DNA from: Rhodanobacter lindaniclasticus | GTDB lineage: Bacteria > Pseudomonadota > Gammaproteobacteria > Xanthomonadales > Rhodanobacteraceae | DNA length: 64,000 nucleotides | Direction of reading: 5' to 3' | NCBI RefSeq assembly: GCF_004799035.1 | Contig: NZ_MWIO01000030.1 | Span: 1 to 64,000 of the forward strand | Part shown: in pieces, positions 34,553 to 43,655 of the stretch | Position numbering within the stretch: position 1 is the first letter of the stretch | Layout of the letters: each line of letters starts with the position of its first letter | Program-made: the position numbers and the translations under genes | Notes under the pieces: generated by a model | The model's database searches: none | The model's input: only the letters and a program-made list of their open reading frames with translations | What the model was told of the DNA's origin: nothing

Positions 34553-35440
34553 TTAACCGCCGCGTCGGGTCACATGCCGTTCGAGATGGCCCACGATCGC
34601 GCCGGCCACGTCGACGCCGGAGGCGGCCTCGATGCCTTCCAGGCCGGGCGAGGCGTTGACCTCCAGCAGCAGCGGGCCGCGCTTGGAGCGCAGCAGGTCG
34701 ACGCCGGCGATGCCCAGGCCCAGCGCGGCGGCCGCCTTGACCGCGAGGCGCTTCTCCCCGGCGCTCAGGTTCGCCGCCACCGCGCTGCCGCCGCGGTGCA
34801 GGTTGGCGCGAAAATCGCCCGGGCTGGCCTCGCGCTGCATCGCGGCGACCACCTTCCGGCCGACCACGAAGCAGCGGATGTCGCTGCCGTTCGCCTCGCC
34901 GATGAACTCCTGCACCAGGAAGTTCGCGTACAGCCCGCGGAACGCCTCGATCACGCTCTGCGAGCCGCTGCGCTTCTCCGCCAGCACCACGCCGGTGCCC
35001 TGGCTGCCCTCGTTGAGCTTGATCACGTGCGGCGGCTCGCCGAGCAGGGCCAGCACGTCGGCGCTGTCGTCCGGGTTGTCGCCGAACACGGTGACCGGCA
35101 TGTCGATGCCCTGCGCGGCGAGGATCTGCAGGCAGCGCAGCTTGTCGCGCGCACGCAGCACCGCGTCGGACGGGTTGGGCGTGTACACGCCCATCATCTC
35201 CAGCTGGCGCAGCACCGCGGTGCCGTAGAACGTGGTGGAGGTGCCGATGCGCGGGATCACCGCGTCGATGTCGCGCAGCGGCTTGCCGTTGTAGCGGATC
35301 GCCACCGCGCCGGGCGCGATGCGCACGTAGCAGCGCAGCGGATCGAGCACTCGCACCACGTGGCCGCGCTCGCGGGCCGCCTCGACCAGCCGCTTGGTCG
35401 AATACAGGCGGGTATTGCGCGACAGGATGGCGATCTTCAT
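34553..35440 (-). CDS. rimK: RimK-type ATP-grasp ligase
   Basis: RimK adds glutamate residues to the C-terminus of ribosomal protein S6. The 295 aa protein has [52 protein letters not shown], the ATP lysine in [20 protein letters not shown] and the metal site [14 protein letters not shown]. Its ATG overlaps the stop of the upstream RimB-type peptidase gene by 4 bp, the usual rim neighbourhood. A terminator about 100 bp downstream ends the unit. Confidence 0.92.
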   Translation of the reverse strand: MKIAILSRNTRLYSTKRLVEAARERGHVVRVLDPLRCYVRIAPGAVAIRYNGKPLRDIDAVIPRIGTSTTFYGTAVLRQLEMMGVYTPNPSDAVLRARDKLRCLQILAAQGIDMPVTVFGDNPDDSADVLALLGEPPHVIKLNEGSQGTGVVLAEKRSGSQSVIEAFRGLYANFLVQEFIGEANGSDIRCFVVGRKVVAAMQREASPGDFRANLHRGGSAVAANLSAGEKRLAVKAAAALGLGIAGVDLLRSKRGPLLLEVNASPGLEGIEAASGVDVAGAIVGHLERHVTRRGG

Positions 35441-35913
35441 GCAGGGCTCGCGACGCCCGTGGCGGCGGTCGGCCACGGCGAGGATTGGGTATAGGAAAGC
35501 GAGGGATCGACGACGAAACGCCCGGCCAGCGCGGTGCGCCCGAGCAACAACGGAAACAGCATATGGCGGCGATCGGTGAGGTTGATGTCAATGCTGAAGC
35601 GCTCACCCGCCAGCTCCACCTCGCTGCGGATGAACCAGCGCTCGGAGCGGCGCCCGCCAGTGTCGGTGACCATGCGCCGGTCCAGCGCGCGGGCCTCGGC
35701 GTGCACCACCGGCGTACGTCGCCCGGGATGCAGCGAGAAGCGCAGCCACACCTCGCCGTCGCGCCGGAAGGTTTCCAGTGTGTCGACATGCAACGAGCTG
35801 CTGCGCGCCCCGGTATCGAGCTTGGCCTTGAGCCGCGCGATGCCCAGCGCCGGCAGGGCGAGCCGCTCGCGCCAACCCAGGATCATCAGCCGTGCACCGA
35901 TCGGATCCGCCAT
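35437..35913 (-). CDS. rimB: RimB-type retropepsin-like peptidase
   Basis: The 158 aa protein matches the ATP-dependent zinc protease/RimB family: [23 protein letters not shown] carries the aspartic protease Asp-Thr-Gly, and [29 protein letters not shown] closes the fold. RimB trims the poly-glutamate tail that RimK adds to S6, so the two act on the same substrate. The 4-bp overlap with rimK supports an operon. The start at [14 protein letters not shown] is chosen over longer low-complexity frames. Confidence 0.85.
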   Translation of the reverse strand: MADPIGARLMILGWRERLALPALGIARLKAKLDTGARSSSLHVDTLETFRRDGEVWLRFSLHPGRRTPVVHAEARALDRRMVTDTGGRRSERWFIRSEVELAGERFSIDINLTDRRHMLFPLLLGRTALAGRFVVDPSLSYTQSSPWPTAATGVASPA

Positions 35914-36215
35914 GGTTCGAGACAGTTCGCAAATCGCGGGATCGGGGAGTGGAGCGGGTGAAGGGAACAGCACCCGGTCGCTAACTCGTTTATTACGAAC
36001 GTTTTTTCCGATCCAAGCGTCACGGAATGGACTCGACTGTGGACTCAAGTCTTCGGCCTGGTCAACGCAGGCCGTTGCGGGTGATCCAAAGCGAGCCAAG
36101 CACATCCATCAACAGCCAGAGCATCGGATTTCATACCGAAGTCTATCTGTCCACTGGCACATCACGCCACAGGCCGCTACGGACAGGTGAGCTGCGTCCT
36201 CAAAGGATTGACTCA
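35914..36215. other. Gene-free gap at the chromosome-to-island transition
   Basis: This 302-bp stretch has lower GC in its middle (a run with TTATTACGAACGTTTTTTCC near 35981-36010) and no convincing reading frame. It separates the conserved rim operon from the first cargo-type LysR gene, so it is a natural place for an element boundary. I see no tRNA gene and no att-like direct repeat that I can confirm. Confidence 0.4.
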
Positions 36216-37112
36216 TCATCGACAGGCCCGGTCCCGCCCGCCTTTCGCCCGCTCGATGAACCGCTTCATGGGCTCCGAGGGTTCGCCCCGGCGGCGCAGC
36301 AGGTAGGTAGAGAGCACCGGTGGGCTGCCGGCCAAGGGACGAATGGAGATGTCCGGGCGCTGTAGCGTCTGCACCTGCGAGGCGATGGCGAAGCCGATGC
36401 CGTAGCCGGCACCGACCAGGGTCAGCATCACGCCCAGGCTGGTCACTTCATCGACCAGCTTGAGCGGCGTGCCTGCGTCCTGCAGCAGCGCTTGAATCTG
36501 ATGGCGGCAGCCCGATCCCGATTCGGGATGGCACAGAACCAGCGGGAACTTCAGGGCTTCGGCCAGCGGCACCTGCACGTGTGCCAGCAAGGGATGGCGT
36601 GTGGGCACGATCACCGACAGCGGATCGGTCCACACCGGCTCGGCGACGAGGCCATCATGCACCGCGTTTGACAACGCAAAGCCGATGTCCAGCAGATCGT
36701 TGTGCAGCATCTTGAGCTGCTGCGCGAACGGCAGCTCGAAGACGCGAATCTCCAGCTCGGGCTCATCCTCGCGGCTGCGTGCCAGCAAGGTGGCGATACG
36801 GGGCTGCGCCAGGCTGTCGCAGATTGCGATGCGCAGATGGCCCTGGTAGCCCTGTGCCGCCGCCTTGGCGCTCTTGACTGCCTGCTCCACGGTGGCCTGC
36901 ACACGCCGGCATTCGACGAGGAACACCTGGCCGGCCCAGGTCAGCCGCGTCAGGCGTGTGCTCCGGTCGAACAACTGCACGCCAAGCTGGCTCTCCAGGT
37001 TGCGCATCGCACGCGAAAGCGGTGACTGCTCGATGTTCAGCCGCTCGGCGGCGCGGCCGAAGTGCAATTCCTCGGCCACCGCCACGAAGTAACGCAATAG
37101 TCTCAGCTCCAT
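36216..37112 (-). CDS. LysR-family transcriptional regulator
   Basis: The 298 aa regulator has a winged HTH at residues 1-60 (LRYFVAVAEELHFGRAAERLNIEQSPLSRAMRNLE) and a periplasmic-binding-type effector domain (about 90-290). It closely resembles the LysR protein encoded at 44.0-44.9 kb in the same positions (FVAVAEELHFGRAA, EQSPLSR, HPLLAH, PLVLCHP), so the two are paralogues. In ICEclc-type elements a LysR protein (TciR) feeds the transfer-competence cascade; whether this one or the second copy does so here is unknown. It reads toward the rim operon and away from the kinase gene. Confidence 0.85.
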   Translation of the reverse strand: MELRLLRYFVAVAEELHFGRAAERLNIEQSPLSRAMRNLESQLGVQLFDRSTRLTRLTWAGQVFLVECRRVQATVEQAVKSAKAAAQGYQGHLRIAICDSLAQPRIATLLARSREDEPELEIRVFELPFAQQLKMLHNDLLDIGFALSNAVHDGLVAEPVWTDPLSVIVPTRHPLLAHVQVPLAEALKFPLVLCHPESGSGCRHQIQALLQDAGTPLKLVDEVTSLGVMLTLVGAGYGIGFAIASQVQTLQRPDISIRPLAGSPPVLSTYLLRRRGEPSEPMKRFIERAKGGRDRACR

Positions 37113-37183
37113 GGCGGCCTCTCTGTTCCTGTTGTTGTCGGCCGGTCGACGCGTTCCAGTGATCCATCTCTACATTGCGCTCA

Positions 37184-39022
37184 TTAAGTGAATTGATGGA
37201 AATCAGGCTCCCCACCCTCAGACGACAAGAGCCAGTGGCCAAGCACGGCCTGCAGCTCCGTTGGCTCCACCGGTTTGCGCAGCACGAGATAGCCTTGCTC
37301 TTCCGCCTCCGCCAATTCCGGGGAATCCAGTTCGCCGCTGATCATGGCCCCGCTCGCATCGGGCAGGCGTTCAAGCAATTCGCACAACAGCTCGAAACCG
37401 CTCTCGCCCGAGCGCAGCCGCTGGTCGCAGAACACGACATCCGGTTTGAAGCCGGATTCGAGGAGGCGCAAAGCCTGCCCGCCCGATTCGGCGCAGGCGA
37501 CCTGCAGACCCCAGGATTGCATCAAGGTTTGCCAGGCGCTGCGCACCAAAGGATCGTCATCGACCACGAGGCAAGCGCCCGACCAATGCGGCACCGCCTG
37601 GGGCAAGGTCGAGGCGGTCAGCCCAGCGAGGGCGGGATGCCCCACTTTCTTCGCCGCATCGAGACGAATCCAGAAACACGAACCCTTGCCCTCGCGGGAG
37701 CGGAATCCGTGCTTCGCGCCCATCATGGCGCAGCAGCGGGCGACGACGGCCAGCCCCAGCCCGTGGCCGGCACTGTCGATATCCCAGGCGTGCTCGTTGC
37801 GGAAAAAGGGCGAAAAGATGTCGGCACCGTCGCGCGTGGCGATTCCGATACCGGTATCCCAGACTTCGCATCGCCAGCCGCCGCCCCGTCGACGAACGGC
37901 CAGCAGGATGCCTCCTTGGCGCGTGTAGCGCAGGGCGTTGTGCAGCAGGTTGCTCAGCGACTGGCGCAGCAGCGTCCCATCGGCGACGGCCATCGCCCCC
38001 TCCGCCGGCAGATGCACGCGCAATTCCAGGCCGCGATTGCGCGCCTCCTCGCGAAAGATGGTCGCGACGTTGGCGATCACCGCGGCCAGATCGACGGCTT
38101 CGGTCTTGATCTGCACCCGGCCGCTCTCGATCCGGGACAGGTCGAGCAGGGCGTTGAACATCTGCGTGGCCGAACGCACGCTTTCCCGCAGGTCCGCCAG
38201 GGCGGCGTCGAGCGCCGGGTCGCGATTGCTTCGCGAAATCGATTCGACCAGGAAGCCCATGGCATGCACCGGCTGGCGCAGGTCGTGGCTGGCCGTGGTC
38301 AGGAACAGGTTCTTGTTATACAGCGCCTTTTCCGCCTCTTCCTTGGCCCGGCGGAAGTTCTCGGCCAGTCGCGCGCCTTCTTCCTTCAGCGCGATGTTTT
38401 GCACGAAGAAGCGATGCGAGATCGCCGAATGCTTGAGCATCGTGCGGATATAGATCAGGGTCAGCGGCATCACGTAATACCAGTAACCCGGAAAGCTGTA
38501 TGGCACCAGCAGCGTCACGCTTCCCCAGCCGGTCAGGAAAAAGCAGCGGAACACCGACAGCACCGGCGATGAATGCACGGAATTGCCAGCGACGATGGCC
38601 GCGATCGTCACCAGATAGAGCAGTTGAAATTCGAACGTGGCGTGGTGGGCCGTCAGTAACGGCGGAACGGCCATGCTGCTGCCGTAAACCAGCGCCATGC
38701 CGTGAATCCGCGGCGACCAGCGGCGCAGGATCGCCGCGGGCTCGCCTTCGGCGCGCTCGCGGTGGTAGCGCCGATACTGCCAGCGAACCACCAGCAGCCC
38801 GACGAAATACCAGGCCGCCCACAACACAAGCCCGAGTGGGTTCTGACCGAGGTGGATATACCAGGCGATGAAGGGCAGGCTGACAACGACCATCGCCCCG
38901 AAGCCGTAGTTGATCCGGGCGAAAGCCACGTCAAACAGCCCCACCCGGCCGGCCGTGCTGATGTCGGCGTAGCCGAGCTCCTTGCCTGCTTCGGCCGGCC
39001 GCTCCTCGACCCGCTCAGACAT
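37184..39022 (-). CDS. Hybrid sensor histidine kinase/response regulator
   Basis: The 612 aa protein has an N-terminal block of five to six membrane helices (about residues 36-195), HisKA with the phospho-His at about 246 (LTTASHDLRQPVHAMGFLVES), a HATPase domain with NLLHNALRYT, DTGIGIATRDG and GLGLAVVARCC, and a C-terminal receiver (about 488-605) with phospho-Asp in DVVFCDQRLRSG. It overlaps the upstream NarL-type regulator gene by 8 bp, so the pair is a two-component unit. No periplasmic sensor domain is present, so the signal is probably sensed in the membrane. Confidence 0.85.
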   Translation of the reverse strand: MSERVEERPAEAGKELGYADISTAGRVGLFDVAFARINYGFGAMVVVSLPFIAWYIHLGQNPLGLVLWAAWYFVGLLVVRWQYRRYHRERAEGEPAAILRRWSPRIHGMALVYGSSMAVPPLLTAHHATFEFQLLYLVTIAAIVAGNSVHSSPVLSVFRCFFLTGWGSVTLLVPYSFPGYWYYVMPLTLIYIRTMLKHSAISHRFFVQNIALKEEGARLAENFRRAKEEAEKALYNKNLFLTTASHDLRQPVHAMGFLVESISRSNRDPALDAALADLRESVRSATQMFNALLDLSRIESGRVQIKTEAVDLAAVIANVATIFREEARNRGLELRVHLPAEGAMAVADGTLLRQSLSNLLHNALRYTRQGGILLAVRRRGGGWRCEVWDTGIGIATRDGADIFSPFFRNEHAWDIDSAGHGLGLAVVARCCAMMGAKHGFRSREGKGSCFWIRLDAAKKVGHPALAGLTASTLPQAVPHWSGACLVVDDDPLVRSAWQTLMQSWGLQVACAESGGQALRLLESGFKPDVVFCDQRLRSGESGFELLCELLERLPDASGAMISGELDSPELAEAEEQGYLVLRKPVEPTELQAVLGHWLLSSEGGEPDFHQFT

Positions 39023-39668
39023 CGATCCGCTTTCCCCGCAGCCGCGTGATCAACTCGACGCGACTGCGTGCTCCCAGCCGTTCCAGGATACCGCTCACAT
39101 GCTCCTTGACGGTTTGTTCGGTCAGCGAGAGCTGTTGCGCAACCCGCTTGTTGGGCAGGCCCTTGAGCATCAGGGCGAGGACCTCCCCCTGGCGTGGCGT
39201 CAGGCCCAACTCGGCGGGGCTCAACGGCAGACTGCGCGCTTCGTCGGTCGCCTGGGCGACAACCGAAGTGTCGTCGAACCATGCATCGCCGCGCAGTACC
39301 GCAGCGACGGCCAGCACAAAAACTGCGGGGTCGGCGTGCTTCAGCACAAAACCATCGACGGCCAACCGGCGTACCTTGTCACGGATCACAGGATCGCCGT
39401 CCCCGCTGATCACCAGCAGTCGAGTTGCTGGATACTCGTCCCGAAACCGTGCCAGCATCGGCAACGCCGTACCCTCCGGCAGCCAGAAATCGATCATAGC
39501 CAGTGTCGGCGCTCCGAATTGCCCGATGTGCGCCCAGAGGTCGTCAGCCCGGCAAATCGCATCAGTGCGCGCAAACCCGCCATGCGTGCGCAGAAAGTCC
39601 GCGATGCCGCGCGCGACCAGTGGATGGTCATCCACAACCACGGCGGAATGTTCACTGGGCGGCATCAT
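39015..39668 (-). CDS. NarL/LuxR-family response regulator
   Basis: The 217 aa regulator has a receiver (SAVVVDDHPLVARGIADFL, phospho-Asp in LAMIDFWLPEGTALPML) and a LuxR-type HTH (LGLTPRQGEVLALMLKGLPNKRVAQQLSLTEQTVKEHVSGILERL). It precedes the hybrid kinase gene with an 8-bp overlap. Its own start is 8 bp from the end of the hypothetical gene upstream, so transcription could begin further up. Targets are unknown. Confidence 0.87.
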   Translation of the reverse strand: MMPPSEHSAVVVDDHPLVARGIADFLRTHGGFARTDAICRADDLWAHIGQFGAPTLAMIDFWLPEGTALPMLARFRDEYPATRLLVISGDGDPVIRDKVRRLAVDGFVLKHADPAVFVLAVAAVLRGDAWFDDTSVVAQATDEARSLPLSPAELGLTPRQGEVLALMLKGLPNKRVAQQLSLTEQTVKEHVSGILERLGARSRVELITRLRGKRIDV

Positions 39669-39676
39669 CGCAATGG

Positions 39677-40381
39677 TCAGAATCGTAAATGCCTTTTGTC
39701 ATCGAAGGACTTACCAGCCAAACACTGCTTCAGTTCATCGCGTGCCTTGAGTCCGTCGTGCCACTCAATGTCGGCAATCGACTTGCCCTCGTAGACGACC
39801 TCAAAACGCCAGGTGTCTTCCATGCCGCCCATCAGCGCCTCGATGCTCGGCACGGCGAAGACGATCAGCGGCGGCGCGGTAGGGCTCACTTCCATGTAGA
39901 TCGCATTTAGCGTCACCGGGGCCACATCGCCTTGTTTCAAGGTGACCTTGACCGGCTGCCGGCTCTTCAATTTCGGGAAGGCGTGGTCCTTGCCCAGTGG
40001 CGAGAACCCGAGCAGCGCGCCTCGATAATTCCCCCCGGGGCCGAACAGGGTGACCGCCATGCCGTCGGAAAAGCCGTCCTTGCGCTCGCCTTTGGCGCGC
40101 TTGGCGAGTTTGGCGCGCAGGAACGTCGCCGCGCAGTACTCGCCCGGCTTGGCTTTCGAGTTGACCTGCATGAATTCCCACCACCCGGCGATGATCTTCT
40201 CGCGGTATCGGATCGCCTCTTCCTTGTTGGAAGTCATGATGTTCGCAGCATTGATTTCCTTCACGTTGGTCTCCATCACGGAGCCCAACACATCGAAAGA
40301 TTCCCCCTGGACTTCAGTCTTGGCGTGGCAGGGGACGGTCGCAACCATGAGCGTGGTGGCCAAAATCACTGTTTTCATCAT
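39677..40381 (-). CDS. Exported protein of unknown function
   Basis: The 234 aa protein has a signal peptide (MMKTVILATTLMVATVPCHA) and a mature domain with one pair of cysteines (EYCAATFLRA and ELKQCLAGKS). I do not recognise a family. The start used here is the second cluster of ATGs (40379-40381), because AAAGG lies about 10 bp upstream and the signal peptide fits; an ATG six codons upstream is the alternative. GC is lower than in the chromosomal part. It is followed by the response regulator gene and preceded by another exported-protein gene. Confidence 0.65.
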   Translation of the reverse strand: MMKTVILATTLMVATVPCHAKTEVQGESFDVLGSVMETNVKEINAANIMTSNKEEAIRYREKIIAGWWEFMQVNSKAKPGEYCAATFLRAKLAKRAKGERKDGFSDGMAVTLFGPGGNYRGALLGFSPLGKDHAFPKLKSRQPVKVTLKQGDVAPVTLNAIYMEVSPTAPPLIVFAVPSIEALMGGMEDTWRFEVVYEGKSIADIEWHDGLKARDELKQCLAGKSFDDKRHLRF

Positions 40382-40465
40382 TTTCCAGTTGCCTTTCATT
40401 GTTCGAAACCGCAGTGACAAGCAAGGATGGTCACTGCATCCGGTACCGCATGGTGTTGGGTTGTA

Positions 40466-41683
40466 TCAGCGCTTGGGCCTGATGGCGTCGTTGCAAACGA
40501 GCCGGATTTCGCGCGACCCCGTTCCCTCGTAGTCTCCACGGACGACGATATCGTCCACCCGCCATTCGCCACTGGCGTCGGGCCGCACGCTGAATTCGGC
40601 GAAGCATTCGGCATAACCGCCTGGGTCCCCGCCGATGACGCCCTGCGCACCGTAAACCGTGACACCCTGCTGTTCCCACCAGGCGCTGTAGCGCAGGAAG
40701 CGCGCGTCGGCGGTCTGGTTGAAATCATCGGGGTTGCCCATGATGTCGACGACTTTCTGTTCGGGCTGGCCGATAAAGACCGCCGCCAGTTTGGCCTCGT
40801 GCTTGTTCATTTTCGAGCCATCCGGATGTTTGCCGGCGTTCTTGGCGACTTCGAGATCGGCCTTCATTTCCGCATTGGTCTTCTTGATGCTCTCCAGCAG
40901 ACCGGCTCGAATCGATGCAGTGCCGGACTCCAGTTCCTGCTGTTTCCGCTTGAGCTTTTCGATCGCCGCCTGCCTGTCGGCTTCAGAAAGCGTCTGAGCC
41001 CATTTACCGCTCGGGTCGGGACGTTTCTTGGCAAGAACCTTGTCCCACCAGAAGCTATCCCAGGCGAAGTCCAGGAATTCAGACGGCAAAGTTGCGCCGA
41101 TGAGCAGCATATCTTCCGGCAGACCCAGCTTGCCGATGCGCTTGCCAAAGCCCTCGAAATCGAAGGTGCCGCCCTTGATGGCGGCGTGCAAGGCCTTATC
41201 GAATTCGATGTCGTTGCAGGCAATCGTCCCGGCTTTCGAGAGCATCGGCGCGCTGGAGGTTTTCCAGTCGCTGGCAGCCACGGCTTCGGTTTTCAGATCG
41301 GAACGCCTTAGCTTGTAACTGCCCGGTCCGATGCGAAAGGTAACGACATTATCAGGCCGGACCTTGTTCTTGTTTTCGGTGATCTTGCGGCTGGCCATGT
41401 CCATCGAAAAGGCGTTCGAACACTGGAACTGCAATTTCATATGCACGAACTCAGGCTTGTTTGCGTTCTCATATACGGCCGTAACAGCGATTTCCCTGAT
41501 TTCTGTCGGGCCCATGACCTGATCTGGCGGCGTCCGATTCAAAATCGTTCTGACATCGGCAAAGTAAGCAACCCGGTCATCGACCTCGCCTTCGTATTGC
41601 AGAACCACGCCAAAGGCAAAAGCCTCTCCAGGCAACAGGAGTGCCCCGGCAAAAAGCATCGGCAACCAGCGTGGCGTAATCAT
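40466..41683 (-). CDS. Exported protein with a BamE/SmpA-like C-terminal module
   Basis: The 405 aa protein has a signal peptide (residues about 1-23, cleavage after AFA), a long N-terminal domain of unknown type (about 25-230), a charged helical coiled-coil (about 225-285, LKRKQQELESGTASIRAG) and a C-terminal segment HEAKLAAVFIGQPEQKVVDIMGNPDDFN that looks like the SmpA/OmlA (BamE) fold. No lipobox is present. I do not know the function; the neighbour downstream is also exported and they may act together. GC is below the window average. Confidence 0.65.
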   Translation of the reverse strand: MITPRWLPMLFAGALLLPGEAFAFGVVLQYEGEVDDRVAYFADVRTILNRTPPDQVMGPTEIREIAVTAVYENANKPEFVHMKLQFQCSNAFSMDMASRKITENKNKVRPDNVVTFRIGPGSYKLRRSDLKTEAVAASDWKTSSAPMLSKAGTIACNDIEFDKALHAAIKGGTFDFEGFGKRIGKLGLPEDMLLIGATLPSEFLDFAWDSFWWDKVLAKKRPDPSGKWAQTLSEADRQAAIEKLKRKQQELESGTASIRAGLLESIKKTNAEMKADLEVAKNAGKHPDGSKMNKHEAKLAAVFIGQPEQKVVDIMGNPDDFNQTADARFLRYSAWWEQQGVTVYGAQGVIGGDPGGYAECFAEFSVRPDASGEWRVDDIVVRGDYEGTGSREIRLVCNDAIRPKR

Positions 41684-41768
41684 GCGGGCAGCCCAACTCT
41701 ATATTCCATATCGATGCTACTCATGGCTCACTAAACCGATAGATGAAGATCAGCGTGTACGAGACGCG

Positions 41769-42470
41769 CTACCGGGCCGTACTGCGATCCGGTTCGCGGG
41801 CGCCCACCAGCAGAAGCCACAAACAGGTGCCGATCTCGCCGATGGCGGCGGGCAGGCCCGCATAGTTCGAAACCAGCGTCAGGGTGTAGTTCGGAACGAG
41901 AAGTTCCCCGAATACGTTGACCATGTAGCCAAGGAAACCCAGCATCAGGAATACGCCAAGGAGCTTCGGCAGGAAGCCGGACTTCACGACCAGGTAGCCT
42001 AACGGGAGCAGCCAGAGTCCCCAGAACAGCTTGGTGATGAGCAGGCCCGTGCCGTAAGCACCGAGAGACGCCTTCGCGGCGGCCTGCAAGGGCGCGGGCG
42101 CGAGGGCCTGGCCGAAATAGGGATTGGTCAGCAGCGACAGCGCGTCGAGCCGGTTCGCCAGGCTGGCCAGTCCGATCGGCACGCTCACGACCGCGAAGGT
42201 CACCATGAGCGCTGCCGCGGAGCGGTCGACATCACGAAAGAGTTGAAAGAGCGCCAGCGGCAACAACAGAAAGGCGACCTGCATGACCATGAAACTGGCA
42301 ATGCCATAACGGAACAACGGTTCGGACGAAACGATGTTGCGCGCCGTTGCCTGGAAATCGTCCGCGACATTGATCTGCGAAGGGACATAAGCAAGGCTGA
42401 ACATGCCCGTGACAACCACGACGAGGTACAACAGGCCGGCCAATCTGCTGATCTTGCGATGGGTCATCAT
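41769..42470 (-). CDS. DUF4386 family membrane protein
   Basis: The 233 aa protein has six to seven hydrophobic helices and the DUF4386 pattern: an N-terminal RKISRLAGLLYLVVVVTGMFSLAYVP and a paired SYLVVKSGFLPKLLGVFLMLGFLGY-like region near the C-terminus. Function is unknown; the family is common beside small DUF membrane genes. It starts at the ATG at 42468-42470, with a second ATG next to it. Another DUF membrane gene lies 95 bp upstream, on the same strand. Confidence 0.8.
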   Translation of the reverse strand: MMTHRKISRLAGLLYLVVVVTGMFSLAYVPSQINVADDFQATARNIVSSEPLFRYGIASFMVMQVAFLLLPLALFQLFRDVDRSAAALMVTFAVVSVPIGLASLANRLDALSLLTNPYFGQALAPAPLQAAAKASLGAYGTGLLITKLFWGLWLLPLGYLVVKSGFLPKLLGVFLMLGFLGYMVNVFGELLVPNYTLTLVSNYAGLPAAIGEIGTCLWLLLVGAREPDRSTAR

Positions 42471-42565
42471 GCGACTCTCGTCCGTGTTGATGAAATGCCC
42501 GCGAGGAAATGGATCTTGCTGCAATCTGCGATTCGCGCCCGGCGACGGCCGCCTGCAGCGGCGCA

Positions 42566-42991
42566 TCAGGCCGATGGCTCCGGCGTGCGCGGCCAACGCC
42601 ACGCATATCCGACCACGAGCAAGGTGAGCGCAATCTCGATCGCGGCAAAGAGCATGTAGAAAGCCCAAGCGCCGCCGAGAAGGATCAGCAGCATGATGGC
42701 GGCATAGAACAGGCCGGCACCAATGTTGAGCCAGCGGGCGGCCATGGCCGGCAAGACGAGCGAGAGAAAGATCATGAGGCCGGGCACGGCCATCAGGCTC
42801 GCCGTGCCGAACAGCATTCCCTGCGTGACGGTCCCCAGCGCCATCTTGCCCTCCAGCATCTCCTGCAGCTTGCCGGGAACATAGAGTTCGAAGTAGTCGC
42901 CGTACACGTAGCAGAACATCACGCTCGCCCAGAGAGCGGACAACTTGCTTCGGGTGGGCATTCGCTCGTCAGCCAGAGCATGCGAACGCAT
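42566..42991 (-). CDS. DUF6326-like small membrane protein
   Basis: The 141 aa protein has four hydrophobic helices and begins MRSHALADERMPTRSKLSALWASVMFCYVYGDYFELYVPG, a pattern seen in DUF6326-type proteins. The start at 42989-42991 is supported by GGGGGAAAG five bases upstream; an in-frame ATG 23 codons earlier is not preceded by a ribosome site. It reads away from the lipoprotein gene and 234 bp from the palindromes upstream of that gene. Confidence 0.7.
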   Translation of the reverse strand: MRSHALADERMPTRSKLSALWASVMFCYVYGDYFELYVPGKLQEMLEGKMALGTVTQGMLFGTASLMAVPGLMIFLSLVLPAMAARWLNIGAGLFYAAIMLLILLGGAWAFYMLFAAIEIALTLLVVGYAWRWPRTPEPSA

Positions 42992-43200
42992 TTTCTTTCC
43001 CCCATGTCTTCTTTCGAATGATGAGCCATTGTCAAATCTGGTGTTCAGGAAGTTGATCAAGCGGCGGCCCGATCGTCTGTGTTCACCTCGATAGCATCTT
43101 TGAATCTGACCCCGGTAGTCACCTTGGCCACGTCACTGAAGCCGTGCTGGCGGCGCCAGTTCTTCTGTGCACATTCTCCCAACTTGAAGATCAGAAATTA

Positions 43201-43244
43201 TGGAGTATCGACTCCATCGAGCGAAACCCTACCGCGGTAGGGTT
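43201..43244. promoter_or_regulatory. Two adjacent palindromes in a divergent promoter region
   Basis: TGGAGT-ATCG-ACTCCA (43201-43216) is followed after eight bases by the perfect 20-bp palindrome AACCCTACCGCGGTAGGGTT (43225-43244). They lie between the DUF6326 gene (minus) and the lipoprotein gene (plus), 67 bp before the latter's ATG. MerR-type regulators bind 18-20 bp palindromes of this form between -35 and -10, but no clear -35/-10 pair frames it here. The binding protein is unknown. Confidence 0.5.
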
Positions 43245-43310
43245 GAATGATCACAGCAGCTCTGGGACATTCCTCGTGCATATCAACAACTCTGAAAAAG
43301 GAACGCACCC

Positions 43311-43655
43311 ATGAAGAAGAGGCTTGCGCTGGCCTCGGCGGCCGCATTCGTTGTCCTGTCCTCTGGCTGCGCCTCGTTTGCGGTCAGCGATGACGCCATC
43401 GAGCGAAACACTGCCCAGGCCCTCGGCTTGGCCAAGGGCTCGTTCACCATCGCTGATCGCGTAGATGACGGTGTAAAAGCGAGCTACACGGTCAAGACGA
43501 ACACCGGCAAGCAATACTCCTGCTACGTCACTGGCTCGGTGTCACAGCTCGGGCGCGCCGTGTCCGATGCGATCTGCTCCGAGGTCGGCAAGGGAGGCAA
43601 GCCTGCGGCTGGTAGGTCGTGCAATGCGCTGCTGAAGGCAGCGGGCAAGTGTTGA
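43311..43655 (+). CDS. Small lipoprotein of unknown function
   Basis: The 114 aa product has a signal peptide with a lipobox (AFVVLSSGCASFAVS, cysteine at residue 20). The mature part carries three further cysteines and ends in NALLKAAGKC, suggesting at least one disulfide in the periplasm. I do not recognise a family. GAAAAAGG about 10 bp upstream is the ribosome site. A 20-bp palindrome is 67 bp upstream of its ATG. No gene follows it closely. Confidence 0.65.
   Translation: MKKRLALASAAAFVVLSSGCASFAVSDDAIERNTAQALGLAKGSFTIADRVDDGVKASYTVKTNTGKQYSCYVTGSVSQLGRAVSDAICSEVGKGGKPAAGRSCNALLKAAGKC

Noticed and set aside
36236-36256. TTTCGCCCGCTC, similar to the 3' end of tRNA-Gly, a known ICEclc-type att core
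   Set aside because: It lies in the coding end of a LysR gene (residues ERAKGG on the other strand), matches only partly and no second copy was found in the window.
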